NCBI RefSeq assembly: GCF_001278075.1
Contig: NZ_CP011340.1
Coordinates: forward strand, 6,879,501 to 6,943,500
Source of the DNA: Streptomyces pristinaespiralis
Lineage (GTDB): Bacteria > Actinomycetota > Actinomycetes > Streptomycetales > Streptomycetaceae
Direction: 5' to 3'
DNA: 64,000 nucleotides
Within the stretch, counting starts at the first letter, position 1; the number at the start of each line of letters is the position of its first letter. Below the pieces are notes generated by a model. The model did not search any database and had not been told where the DNA came from. It saw only the letters and a program-made list of their open reading frames with translations. Both the position numbers and the translations under genes were made by a program. Below, one piece after another: positions 41,916-50,373 of the stretch.

Positions 41916-43424
41916 CTACGAGTCCTCCGGCCCGAGCGACGTCCCAGACGCGGACGACGGCCGTTCGAGGAGCACGAACCCCTCGCGGTCGGCCACCGTC
42001 CGGTAGCCCTTCTTGACGGCGCTCCTCAGTTTGAACTTCTCCTCGGCGGCGCTCTGCGGCCATCGCAGATGGTCGGGCACCCGGGTGTCCACCATGATCC
42101 ACTCGGGATAGGGGCGGCTGTCGGCCCAGCCGTAGAGGCTCACACTGGTGCGGGACACGAGATGCGGCACCAGATGTGTGGACGCCTGCACCGTGGCGCC
42201 CTCGGGGATCAGGTCCATCACGCTGTCCGCGACGTCCCGGCGGTGGTCGCTCCGCCAAGTGGCGGGCTGGACGAGCTGCCACAACGGGAACTGCGGCAGG
42301 AGCAGCGCGGTGATCGCCGCGGACGCCGCCAGGTAGCGGCGCACCCCACCACCGGCGGAGCGCCTGCGGACCAGTGCGTCGACGAACGCCGCGAAGACGA
42401 TCGGCATCAGCACGAGCGAGTAGTGGTATCCGGTGCCCCAGTGCACTTCGTTGCTCGAGGCGAACCGCCACAGCACGGTCGGCACGGCCACCAGCAGCAG
42501 CGGGGACCGCAGGGCGAGGAACAGGGTGGGTGCGAGCAGCAGCACCAGCGTCGTGATCTTCTGCACCGGGGTGATCAGACCGATCGTGAGCTTGTGGAGC
42601 AGGGCCGGCAGCCCGCCGTCCTCGCCACCGGGACCGTCCAGCCACATCAGATAGCCGTAGGACCCGCTCGGATTGAACGCCGGCAGGATCACCGTCATCG
42701 CCAGCAGCGTCCCGGTGACACCGCACACCGCCGTGACGATTCCCAGCCGGCGGTCGCCGCGCCGGGCGATGAGCAGGCCGATCACGGCCACGCTGATCCC
42801 CAGGTCCTCCTTCACCAGCAGCAGCGGCAGCGCCCAGTACGCCGCGGCCCGCAGCCGGTCGTTCGCCAGTGCGGTCAGCGAGCAGGCGAGGAGAGGAACG
42901 GCGAAGGCCACCTCGTGGAAGTCGAAACCGACCGCGCTCGCGATGCCCCAGGACAGGCCGTAGCAGAGGCCGATCACCACGGCGGCCGCAGCGCCGAGCG
43001 TGCGGCGCGCCCAGAGTGCCAGGGGAATCACGCTCGACGCGATCAGCGCCGCGTGCACGACGAGCAGGGTGTCCGTCGAAGGATGGAGCAGGTAGAGGGG
43101 GGCGATGAGGGCGAGCACGGGAGAGAAGTGGTCGCCGAGGACCGGGAAGTCCGGGCCCTTCACCTCCGAGACCGGGAGGTGTCCTTCCGCGTAGGAGCGG
43201 ACGGCCTGTTCGAAGATTCCCAGATCGAAGCTGTGGGACAGCAGCATGTCGTGCCTGCGCACGGACAGGGCCGCGTAGGAGACGAACAGCGCTCCCGCAA
43301 GGCCCCAGATCCACCAGGGGATTCGGCGGCCGGCCGCGGGGTCCCGCGACCGGTCCGTCTCCCGTTCTTCGACAGCCGCTTCTCGCGGAGCGCTCGCAGT
43401 GGTGCTGATCGGGGGCGCCTGCAT
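41916..43424 (-). CDS. DUF2079 polytopic membrane protein
   Basis: A 502-residue protein with about ten hydrophobic segments and extracellular loops. It carries the DUF2079 signature: SFDLGIFEQAVRSYAEG, LGDHFSPVLALIAPLYLLHPS, VGFDFHEVAFAVPLLA, ASSNEVHWGTGYHYSLVLMPI. The acidic FDLGIFEQ and DHFSP motifs resemble the first-loop acidic residues of GT-C glycosyltransferases, so a lipid-linked sugar transferase is a fair guess. A hydrophilic C-terminal domain begins near residue 400. It is a single gene, convergent with the phosphatase-like gene. The biochemical function is not established. Confidence 0.9.
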   Translation of the reverse strand: MQAPPISTTASAPREAAVEERETDRSRDPAAGRRIPWWIWGLAGALFVSYAALSVRRHDMLLSHSFDLGIFEQAVRSYAEGHLPVSEVKGPDFPVLGDHFSPVLALIAPLYLLHPSTDTLLVVHAALIASSVIPLALWARRTLGAAAAVVIGLCYGLSWGIASAVGFDFHEVAFAVPLLACSLTALANDRLRAAAYWALPLLLVKEDLGISVAVIGLLIARRGDRRLGIVTAVCGVTGTLLAMTVILPAFNPSGSYGYLMWLDGPGGEDGGLPALLHKLTIGLITPVQKITTLVLLLAPTLFLALRSPLLLVAVPTVLWRFASSNEVHWGTGYHYSLVLMPIVFAAFVDALVRRRSAGGGVRRYLAASAAITALLLPQFPLWQLVQPATWRSDHRRDVADSVMDLIPEGATVQASTHLVPHLVSRTSVSLYGWADSRPYPEWIMVDTRVPDHLRWPQSAAEEKFKLRSAVKKGYRTVADREGFVLLERPSSASGTSLGPEDS

Positions 43425-43575
43425 GACCGTGCCTTCCGGAAGCCGAGCCTGAGAGCCCTCAAGATGTCAGCAACGAAACGCAGGTGAGACAGATGCCCTC
43501 AGCGGTGCGGTCAGGTTCCACCGAATGGGCGCAGAAGCGCGCCGGCGGTCCTGGCGGTCGCCGGTGCGCCGGTCG

Positions 43576-44430
43576 TCATGAGCTACGGCGGGGCTTGCCC
43601 TGCCTGCCCTTCGGCCCCGCGGAGCCGCTCCGCGGCCGCTTGCCCGCGGCGTTGCCGGCGGCCTTGCCCGCCGTCCGGCCGCCCGAGGACTTCCCCGCGG
43701 AGGACTTCCCGGCGGCCGTCTTCCCGCCCGAAGTCTTCCCGCCGGACGTCTTCTTGCCGGAGGTCTTCCGCCGAGCCTCGTCCGCTCCGGGACGCTTGCC
43801 CTTCGGCTGTTCCTGCGAAGGGCGGCCGCGCGTGCTGTTGACGGTCCGGCCCCGGACGATGCCGATGAACTGTTCCACGAGATCGGTCGTCGCGTCCTCC
43901 GGCCACGACAGGGCGACACGCGACACGGGGGCGTCGGAGACCGGCCGGTAGGTGAGGTCCTTGCGGTGGTGCAGCCGGGCCAGCGACTGCGGCACGACGA
44001 GCACTCCCACTCCCGCCGCCACCAGTTCGACGGCGTCCGCCGTCGAGGCGGGACGTTCGATGGCCGGCAGCCCCGGCAGCTGCTCCCATTCGAGGGTGTC
44101 GTCGAGAGGGTGCAGGACGATGTCGTCGGCGAGATCCTGGGCGGTCACCTCGTCCACGGCGGCCACGGCGTGGTCCTTCGGGACGACCACCACCGTGGTC
44201 TCGGTGTAGAGGGGGATCGCGCTGAGATCCGTCCGGTCGATCGGTGACCGCACGAAACCGGCGTCGGCGTCGCCGCTTCGCAGCATCCCGGGAGCTTCGT
44301 CGGCGGAGACCGCGACGAGGGTCAGCGGGACGTCCGGGAGCCGCTCGTGCCAGATCCGTACCCACTTGGTCGGCGTCACGCCGGGGACGTACGCCAGCCG
44401 GAAAGAAGGGGATGCGTCGGAGCCTGTCAC
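43576..44430 (-). CDS. LysR-type substrate-binding domain without HTH, with histone-like basic tail
   Basis: A 284-residue protein. Residues 8-200 match the effector-binding domain of LysR regulators (FRLAYVPGVTPTKWVRIWHERLP, then VPLTLVAVSADEA, VVVVPKDHAVAA), but the expected N-terminal winged helix is absent. Residues about 210-284 are a low-complexity Lys/Ser/Gly/Ala/Arg tail with repeated GGKTSGGKT and AGKSSAGKSS units, similar to basic tails of actinobacterial nucleoid proteins. It may bind DNA non-specifically through the tail while sensing a ligand. The GTG start lies 6 bases after TAACCT on the minus strand, pointing to a leaderless mRNA. It is divergent to the DUF5997 gene. Confidence 0.85.
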   Translation of the reverse strand: MTGSDASPSFRLAYVPGVTPTKWVRIWHERLPDVPLTLVAVSADEAPGMLRSGDADAGFVRSPIDRTDLSAIPLYTETTVVVVPKDHAVAAVDEVTAQDLADDIVLHPLDDTLEWEQLPGLPAIERPASTADAVELVAAGVGVLVVPQSLARLHHRKDLTYRPVSDAPVSRVALSWPEDATTDLVEQFIGIVRGRTVNSTRGRPSQEQPKGKRPGADEARRKTSGKKTSGGKTSGGKTAAGKSSAGKSSGGRTAGKAAGNAAGKRPRSGSAGPKGRQGKPRRSS

Positions 44431-44460
44431 TCCGCCAGGTTACCGGTCGTGGTCAGAGGC

Positions 44461-44482
44461 ATCGAACACCTCTCGATACCCT
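44461..44482 (+). promoter_or_regulatory. Inverted repeat and leaderless -10 before the DUF5997 gene
   Basis: ATCGA (44461-44465) and TCGAT (44473-44477) flank 7 bases and run into TACCCT (44477-44482), 7 bases before ATG 44490. The opposite strand has TAACCT (44442-44437), 6 bases before the LysR-like GTG. Both genes appear leaderless. Confidence 0.45.
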
Positions 44483-44489
44483 TGACACC

Positions 44490-44894
44490 ATGACGTCGCA
44501 CCAGACCACCCAGACGATGAAGCCCGCAACCGCGGCGAAGAAGCTGGGTGTGTACCTCCCGGCCACACCCACCGAGTTCCAGGAGGGTGTCGTCTCACGC
44601 AACGAGCTCAATGCTCTGCAGGCCGACCCGCCCCAGTGGCTGCTGGACCTGCGCCGCGACGGACCGCACCCCCGGCCGGTGGTCGCGGCGAAGCTGGGCG
44701 TCTCCATCGCCGGCCTCGCCCGCGGCGGGGTCACCGAGGCTCTGACCACGGAGCAGATCGACGAGCTGAAGCGGGAGCTTCCGGACTGGCTGCGGCAGGA
44801 GCGCGCCACCCAGGCGGAGGTCCGCAAGGAAGCGGCCCGCATCAAGGAGAAGAACGCGGCGCGAGCCGAGCAGCCGGGCGACGCGCGCTCCTGA
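44490..44894 (+). CDS. DUF5997 family protein
   Basis: A 134-residue basic/charged protein with KPATAAKKLGVYLPATPTEF, PPQWLLDLRRDGPHPRPVVAAKLGVSIAGLARGG and a C-terminal charged helix ending in the AAR region. The middle resembles a small helix-turn-helix-like fold (VAAKLGVSIAGLARGGV). Homologues are actinobacterial and of unknown function. I recall that they tend to be found divergent to the LysR-like substrate-binding protein encoded at 43576-44430, so the two probably work together. Confidence 0.82.
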   Translation: MTSHQTTQTMKPATAAKKLGVYLPATPTEFQEGVVSRNELNALQADPPQWLLDLRRDGPHPRPVVAAKLGVSIAGLARGGVTEALTTEQIDELKRELPDWLRQERATQAEVRKEAARIKEKNAARAEQPGDARS

Positions 44895-45087
44895 CCTGCC
44901 GCACCGAGCGACGGTAGAGGCCGGCGACGAGCGCCTGCCGCCGCGTCGGCAGTTCCCTCAGGCCCGAGAGCCCGGCACTCGTCGCCGACAGCTGTACTGG
45001 ACCGACGGCCGGGGCGGACGCGCCCCGGAGCCGTCGGCACCTCGCTGAATCCGAATCCGGGAGCCCTTCGGACGCGGTCCGTGCAGG

Positions 45088-45270
45088 ATGCCTTCCGTGA
45101 ACCATGTCCTGTGCGGCCTCGCCGCCAATGCCGCCCTGCCCGCCGAGCTGCTCGACCGGCTGATCGCGGTCGCGGACGCCGACGTCGCCGCGGACCTGGC
45201 GCGCCGCCCGGAGGCAGCGGCCGCCAACCCGTCGTTGCCGCTCGCCGTGATGTGGGATCTGGTGCCCTAG
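45088..45270 (+). CDS. Short leucine-rich-repeat-variant (LRV) fragment
   Basis: A 60-residue reading frame with two LRV-like repeats: CGLAANAALPAELLDRLI and AAANPSLPLAVMWDLVP. Full LRV proteins are several hundred residues long and start with the same SVNHVLCGLAAN motif, as far as I recall. Here the frame ends after two repeats, 18 bases before the convergent LysR gene. It may be the remaining 5' end of a deleted gene, or a true small protein. No start-proximal Shine-Dalgarno beyond a weak GAT region is visible. Confidence 0.5.
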   Translation: MPSVNHVLCGLAANAALPAELLDRLIAVADADVAADLARRPEAAAANPSLPLAVMWDLVP

Positions 45271-45288
45271 CCGTACGGGCACCGGTTC

Positions 45289-46176
45289 CTACTCCGTGCC
45301 GAGCGCCGTGGGGACGTCGAGGACGGCAAGGAAGGCGGTGGCCGCGGGCGTGCGGCCGACGCGGTTCCAGACGACGTGTTCGACGCGGGCCGGTGCGTCG
45401 GTGACCTCGATGGTGGTGACGCCGGTGAGCTGAGGCGCGTAGGCGGCGGGGAGCATGGCGATGCCGAGGCCCTGCTCGACCAGTCGCGCCATGAAGTCCG
45501 CGGCGGTCACTTCGAAGGCGACGTCGCGGCTCAGACCGGCGGCCGCGAAGGCCTGGTCGGACTGGATCCGCCCGGCGGTCCCGGCCGGAAGGTCCACGAA
45601 CACCTCGGAAGAGAGCGTGCGCAGGGCGACCGTCGGTTCGCCGGCGAGCGGATGGTCCGGCGCGACCACGGCGACGAGTCGGTCACGGGCGAGTTCGTGG
45701 GAGGCGACACCGCGGGGCCGCGCCGTGGTCGGCAGCCCGAGGAAGGCCACGTCGAGGATCCCCTGCTCCACCTGCTCGGTCAGGTCCTCGCTCGCGCCCA
45801 CCCGCAGGCCGATGCGCACATGCGGGTACTGCCGGCGGAAGTCGCGCAGCGCAGCGGGGACATCGACCGCCGCGACGGTGGGGATCAGGCCCACCGCGAG
45901 CCGTCCGCGCACCTCGCCGACCGCCGCTGCGACCTCGGCGGCCGCGCGCTCGGCGGCCTCCAGGCACTGGCGGGCGGCGGGGAGGAACGCCGCGCCGGCA
46001 GGTGTCAGCCGCACCCGGCGGCTCGTGCGCTCGAAGAGCCTCGCGCCGAGTTCCTGTTCCAGGCGCGCGATCTGGTGGCTGAGCGCGGACTGGACCACAT
46101 GACACCGCTCGGCGGCGCGGGTGAAGCTGTTCGTCTCGGCGACGGCGATGACGTAGCGCATCTGCTGGAGCTCCAT
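45289..46176 (-). CDS. LysR-family transcriptional regulator
   Basis: A 295-residue LTTR with a standard start MELQQMRYVIAVAETNSF and the HTH ERCHVVQSALSHQIARLEQ. The effector domain starts around residue 90 (RLAVGLIPTVAAVDVPAALR). ATG 46176 was chosen because the family starts with this motif; the upstream in-frame extension to 46215 is not conserved in style. It is divergent to an EamA transporter at 46256 and probably controls it. The 79-base spacer contains no perfect palindrome. Confidence 0.92.
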   Translation of the reverse strand: MELQQMRYVIAVAETNSFTRAAERCHVVQSALSHQIARLEQELGARLFERTSRRVRLTPAGAAFLPAARQCLEAAERAAAEVAAAVGEVRGRLAVGLIPTVAAVDVPAALRDFRRQYPHVRIGLRVGASEDLTEQVEQGILDVAFLGLPTTARPRGVASHELARDRLVAVVAPDHPLAGEPTVALRTLSSEVFVDLPAGTAGRIQSDQAFAAAGLSRDVAFEVTAADFMARLVEQGLGIAMLPAAYAPQLTGVTTIEVTDAPARVEHVVWNRVGRTPAATAFLAVLDVPTALGTE

Positions 46177-46255
46177 CGACCCATCGTGGATCGAGATCGG
46201 TGCGGTGACAAGCATGTGTTGGACTCATTGATCGCGGCAGGGCGAGACTGCGGGC

Positions 46256-47185
46256 GTGACAAGTCCCGGAGCACAGAGAGTTCTTGACCGAACCGGCAGC
46301 GGTGTCTCCCAAGGGAAGCTCCCGCGCACCGTTCTGACGGCGCTCGCTCCCTTGGCGTGGGGCACGACCTATGTCGTCACCACCGAGCTTCTCCCGCCGG
46401 GACACCCGCTGTTCGCGGGACTGCTGCGCGCGTTGCCCGCCGGGCTTCTCGCGCTGGCGATCACCCGGACGCTGCCGCGCGGAGCATGGTGGTGGAAAGC
46501 CGCGGTGCTCGGCGTGCTGAACATCGGGCTGTTCTTCCCGCTCCTGTTCATCGCGGCCGAACGACTGCCGGGCGGTGTCGCCGCCACGCTCGCGGCGGCT
46601 CAGCCGCTCGTCGTCGCCGTCCTGGCCGTGCCGGTCCTCGGTGAGGACCTGTCGATCAGGCGTCTCCTCTGGGGCGTGACCGGGGTCGTCGGTGTCGGCC
46701 TGGTGGTCATCGGGCCGAACGCGGCATTCGACGGCGTCGGGGTCGCGGCGGGCCTCGCGTGCGCGGCCACGATGGCGCTGGGGGTGACGCTCACCAAGCG
46801 TTGGGGACGTCCTCCGGGGGCCGGTCCCACCACTCTCGCCGGCTGGCAGCTCACCGCGGGGGGCCTGTTCCTCGTGCCCGTCACGTTCCTCGCGGAGGGG
46901 GCACCTCCTCCGGTCGGCCTGCCCGCCGCCGTCGGCTACCTCTGGCTGGGTCTGGCCGGCGGTCTTGCCGCCTACGTCCTCTGGTTCCGCGGCATCACCA
47001 CATTGCCCGTCACCTCCGTCGCGGTTCTCGTCCTGCTCTCGCCGCTGGTCGCCGCGGTTCTCGGCGCCGTGCTCCTCGGTCAGACGTTCGGCCTGGTCCA
47101 ACTCGTGGGTTTCGGGCTCGCGCTCGCCGCGATCGTCGCGGGGCAGCTTCCCGCACCCGCCCGCTCACGGGACCGCTCTCCGTGA
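46256..47185 (+). CDS. EamA/DMT-family transporter
   Basis: A 309-residue protein with ten hydrophobic helices and two EamA repeats (APLAWGTTYVVTTELLPPGHP, a YdcZ/RhaT-like start; GYLWLGLAGGLAAYVLWFRGI in the second). Relatives export amino acids, purines or drugs. The GTG start lies 6 bases after GAGACT, so a short or absent leader is likely. It is divergent to a LysR gene. The substrate cannot be predicted. Confidence 0.9.
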   Translation: MTSPGAQRVLDRTGSGVSQGKLPRTVLTALAPLAWGTTYVVTTELLPPGHPLFAGLLRALPAGLLALAITRTLPRGAWWWKAAVLGVLNIGLFFPLLFIAAERLPGGVAATLAAAQPLVVAVLAVPVLGEDLSIRRLLWGVTGVVGVGLVVIGPNAAFDGVGVAAGLACAATMALGVTLTKRWGRPPGAGPTTLAGWQLTAGGLFLVPVTFLAEGAPPPVGLPAAVGYLWLGLAGGLAAYVLWFRGITTLPVTSVAVLVLLSPLVAAVLGAVLLGQTFGLVQLVGFGLALAAIVAGQLPAPARSRDRSP

Positions 47186-47225
47186 CCGAGCACTCGCGTC
47201 GGCCCGCGCCGACCGGAGTGCTCGG
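47186..47225 (+). terminator. Terminator after the EamA gene
   Basis: CCGAGCACTC (47186-47195) pairs with GAGTGCTCGG (47216-47225), with an inner TCGG/CCGA stem. It starts directly after the stop codon of the transporter gene. Confidence 0.8.
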
Positions 47226-47261
47226 CCCCAAGGAACCCGTGGGAAAAGGGCTTCGCCGTGA

Positions 47262-48377
47262 ATGCCTGGTCCGGGCATGATGCGCACCGTGCACGAGGAC
47301 ACGGCCCAGGGCAGGCACGGACGGTACAGGCTGACGGAGACGGAGCACGGTCACGTCTGGGGATCGTGCGCCGCGGCGGACGGACTCTTCGGGGAGCCCC
47401 GGCGCGGGACGTACGAACTGTTCGGCTGGACCCCGGAAGGTGATGAGCCGGGGGACCGGGTCGGCAGCCGGGTGTGGCTGGTGCCGGACGACCAGGAACT
47501 CGATCCTCCCTGGCTGCTGGAGGACGCGGAGAGCCTGGGGCGCCCTCCCGGAACGGACAGTCGGGTCCTCACCGGCCTGGACGACTACGAGGGTCCACCC
47601 GAGGGACACCGGGGTCGCGTTCGCGTGCACGACGGGCGCCGATGGCTGGGTTCCTGCCGGGAATTCGCCCGCGTCCTGCCGCCGAAGCACGTGCCGCCCC
47701 CGCTCGTCCTGCGGGGGCTCGCCCCGAGTGATCGGCTGCGGGCGGCGCTGAGCAGAGGGACACGGCGGGCACTGGACCTTCAGGAGGCCGCCCTGGAGAT
47801 ACATGACGACCGGGGCGAGCCGCTCACCGAACGACTGCTCCGGGCCAGGGTCAGCGCCTGGCGCCCGTCCTCCCGCGGGACGGAACTGATCGACCTGGAG
47901 CTCGACGGAGCGCACTTCGAGCCCGTTCCCGCACACGCCCGGCCCGTCTGGGAGCGGTGGCTCGCCGGGCCGCCGGACAACCCGGGCGCCTGGGCCGGCC
48001 TCGACACCCGACGCCGCGGCGCCTGGCTCGATCTCGTCCGGGAACGGGCCGGCCGGCGCACCCGCCCCGACCGGCCGGCCGGTCACGCCTACGAACTCGA
48101 CGGCCGCCACGTCACCGACGAAGCGGGCCTCTACCTGGCGCTCGGCGAGGCGGTGAACGGGCCGGGTGGCTACTTCGGCGGCTGCCTGGCAGCCCTCGAC
48201 GACTGTCTGCGCGGCACCTTCGGCTGCACCGCCCCCGCCACCCTGCTCTGGCGGGACGCGGCGACGGCACGCCGGCACCTGTCCCGGGCCCTGACACCGG
48301 ACGGCCGGCGATACGACCAGTTCGCCGTGATTCTCGAGGTCCTTGCCGAGGGCGGTATGCACGTCACCCTGGCGTGA
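47262..48377 (+). CDS. Barstar-domain protein (putative RNase-toxin immunity protein)
   Basis: A 371-residue protein. The C-terminal 90 residues match barstar, the barnase inhibitor: YELDGRHVTDEAGLYLALGEA, GGYFGGCLAALDDCLRG and RYDQFAVILEVLAE. In barstar, an acidic helix face plugs the RNase active site. The N-terminal 270 residues (GRYRLTETEHGHVWGSCAAADGLF, GTYELFGWTPEG) form an unassigned domain typical of actinobacterial barstar-fusion proteins. No RNase or polymorphic toxin gene is adjacent, so it is an orphan immunity-like gene. ATG 47262 lies 11 bases after AAGGG. Confidence 0.8.
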   Translation: MPGPGMMRTVHEDTAQGRHGRYRLTETEHGHVWGSCAAADGLFGEPRRGTYELFGWTPEGDEPGDRVGSRVWLVPDDQELDPPWLLEDAESLGRPPGTDSRVLTGLDDYEGPPEGHRGRVRVHDGRRWLGSCREFARVLPPKHVPPPLVLRGLAPSDRLRAALSRGTRRALDLQEAALEIHDDRGEPLTERLLRARVSAWRPSSRGTELIDLELDGAHFEPVPAHARPVWERWLAGPPDNPGAWAGLDTRRRGAWLDLVRERAGRRTRPDRPAGHAYELDGRHVTDEAGLYLALGEAVNGPGGYFGGCLAALDDCLRGTFGCTAPATLLWRDAATARRHLSRALTPDGRRYDQFAVILEVLAEGGMHVTLA

Positions 48378-48472
48378 ATCGCGGTCCGCCCGCCACGGAC
48401 CCGTACGGGGAGACCGAGCGCCGGGTCCGTGCCGCCGATCACCGGACCGGACGGCGCGTGCGCCGGACGCGG

Positions 48473-48536
48473 TGAGTCCTGTTCATGCGCCGCCGAAGCG
48501 GCCCATGAGTCCTGTTCATGCGCCGGCAAGCGGCCC
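48473..48536. repeat. Tandem duplication of the methyltransferase gene 3' end
   Basis: Two near-identical copies (48473-48504 and 48506-48536) of about 31 bases lie head to tail. The right copy contains the last codons and the stop of the minus-strand methyltransferase gene; the left copy repeats them just downstream of the stop, with a 1-base length difference. Confidence 0.85.
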
Positions 48537-49499
48537 GCGGCGTGCGGCCCACACCATGCGCTCGGTGCGCACATTCAGGTCGGTGCGGCGCAGGACGCTG
48601 TGGGGGCCGTCGGTGTCGAGCAGTTGGTCGAGAGCGGTCAGGTCCTGGGGCGTCAGGGCGGATACGACACCGCCGCGGATGCGGCGCAGACTGCTGAGCG
48701 CGTAGCGCCCCACCGCGTCGGTGTGGGGCGGGCCGATGTCTACGGTGACGGTGCGTTCCCCTTCGACGGTGAAGCCGGCGCCTCTCAACTTGGGTCCCCA
48801 GTCGGCGCCGCGGTGGGGAACCTGCTCGGCGTGGTGGTGATCGAGGGCGGCATGGCAGCGCTCCTCGAGCCCGGGCGCTTCTTCCGGGGCGTCTTCGGGC
48901 AGGAACCGGGGGAAGCCGGCCAGCTCGACGACGGCGAACAGCCCGCCGGGCGCCAGCAGTTCGTGGACCTGCCGCAGCGTGCGGTCCGGGTCGGCCATGT
49001 GGTGCATGGAGGCCGATGCCCAGACCAGCTCCGGCGTGCCGAGGTCGGGCCACGCGGTCGCGTCGAGGTCTGCCTCGACGAGGCGCACGCGGTCGGCCGC
49101 TCCGGCCGCGGCTGCCTTCTCCCGCAGGCGGTGCAGGTGGGCGGCCGAGGAGTCGACCGCTGTCAACTCGGCCTCGGGAAAGCGCTCCAGCAGAGCGAGG
49201 GTGCCGGCTCCGGTCCCGCAGCCCAGGTCCACGATGTGGCGGGGGCCGGTCCCGACGGGCAGCCAGGCGGTGATGGACGCGGTGTGTCCGGCGAGCACTT
49301 CCGCGTCCAGGTCGAGGATCTCCGCCTGGTCCTCTGTGTCCTGGCCGTGGCCGTGGTCGGGCCCGTGTCCGTGGTCGGACCCGTGCCCATGGTCGGACCC
49401 GTGTCCGTGCTTGTGCTCGGACCCGTGTCCGTGGTCGTGCTCGCGGTCGTGGACATGGTGCGCGTCGTGGTGCGCCGTGTGCGGGGAGGGGTGGCTCAT
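48516..49499 (-). CDS. SAM-dependent methyltransferase with histidine-rich N-terminus
   Basis: A 327-residue protein. The first 52 residues are almost entirely His, Asp, Gly and Ser in repeats such as HGHGSDHGHGSDHGHG, as found in metal-storing tails of Ni or Zn chaperones. Then comes a class I methyltransferase domain: IVDLGCGTGAGTLALLE (motif I), AVDSSAAHL, VEADLDATAWP, and a MHHMADPDRTLRQVHELLAPGG block. The best-fit class is ubiquinone/menaquinone-type small-molecule methyltransferases. The combination suggests a metal-related role, such as resistance, but the substrate is unknown. No metal-regulator site is visible upstream. Confidence 0.88.
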   Translation of the reverse strand: MSHPSPHTAHHDAHHVHDREHDHGHGSEHKHGHGSDHGHGSDHGHGPDHGHGQDTEDQAEILDLDAEVLAGHTASITAWLPVGTGPRHIVDLGCGTGAGTLALLERFPEAELTAVDSSAAHLHRLREKAAAAGAADRVRLVEADLDATAWPDLGTPELVWASASMHHMADPDRTLRQVHELLAPGGLFAVVELAGFPRFLPEDAPEEAPGLEERCHAALDHHHAEQVPHRGADWGPKLRGAGFTVEGERTVTVDIGPPHTDAVGRYALSSLRRIRGGVVSALTPQDLTALDQLLDTDGPHSVLRRTDLNVRTERMVWAARRGPLAGA

Positions 49500-49591
49500 G
49501 CGCCCACGCTAAGCGGGCCGTACGCGTGTGACCCGGCCGGTTCCGGAATGCGCAAGGCGATGGCCGGCTGGACTGCGTCACACGCAAACGG

Positions 49592-50185
49592 TCACGGCGA
49601 CCGGCGGTCCGCCGTCCCGGTGTCCTCGCCGCGCTGGTGACCGCGGCGGGCGTCGCGGTCGAAGATGCCCAGGATCTCGCAGGGTCCGCCCTCGGCGCCG
49701 ATGGCGTGCGGGAGCATCGTGGGGAACTCCGCCGCCTGGTTGGTCTCGATCCGCAAGCGCCGGTTGCCCAGGAGCAGGACCGCGGTGCCGGAGAGGACGA
49801 CGAGCCATTCGCGGCCCGGGTGGGCGCGCATGCGCGCGGGGTTGTCGGGCGGCGGGTCGGTCATGCGCTGGCGTACGACGGTCATGCCGGGCTCGGCCTT
49901 GATGGGCCAGCGCATCAGCCCGTGGGCGCCGTCGATCATCGGGTTGGAGACCACGTCGTCCGTGGCGGTCTCGACCAGTTGGTCGAGCGAGGTGTCCAGG
50001 GCGCGGGCGAGCGTGACGAGCTGGTCCAGCGCCAGGCGGCGATGGCCGTTCTCGATGCGGCTCAGCGTGGACTGGCTCAGGCGGCCACGGGCCGCCAGTT
50101 CCTCCAGGGACCAGCCCTGCGCCACGCGCAGGGCGCGGATGCGTTTGCGTACCAGGCTGTCCAGCTCACCATTGTCTTGCGTCAT
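49592..50185 (-). CDS. XRE-family regulator with C-terminal cupin domain
   Basis: A protein of about 197 residues. The HTH_3 domain is at residues 10-65 (LVRKRIRALRVAQGWSLEEL, LSQSTLSRIENGHRRL), and the cupin barrel at about 110-180 (HPGREWLVVLSGTAVLLLGNRRL). ATG 50185 follows TAGCAT by 7 bases on the minus strand, so the mRNA is likely leaderless. It is divergent to the MFS exporter. The spacer has short repeats of GGCA (GGCAACATGCTATGCC near 50187-50202) that may be its operator. Confidence 0.9.
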   Translation of the reverse strand: MTQDNGELDSLVRKRIRALRVAQGWSLEELAARGRLSQSTLSRIENGHRRLALDQLVTLARALDTSLDQLVETATDDVVSNPMIDGAHGLMRWPIKAEPGMTVVRQRMTDPPPDNPARMRAHPGREWLVVLSGTAVLLLGNRRLRIETNQAAEFPTMLPHAIGAEGGPCEILGIFDRDARRGHQRGEDTGTADRRSP

Positions 50186-50373
50186 AGGCAACATGCTATG
50201 CCGACAAGGCAAGCACTGGTTAGCGTCGTCCTTGTTCGCCCCCGGGCACGACCCGGACGGCCCAGCAGCCCGGCCCTCGCCGCACACCGGCCGCGTACGC
50301 GAAGGACGGGCCACCATCCCTTCACCCCTGGCGCTCCGGCGCCGGTCTCTCCATGCCCTGTCGAGAGGAATCC

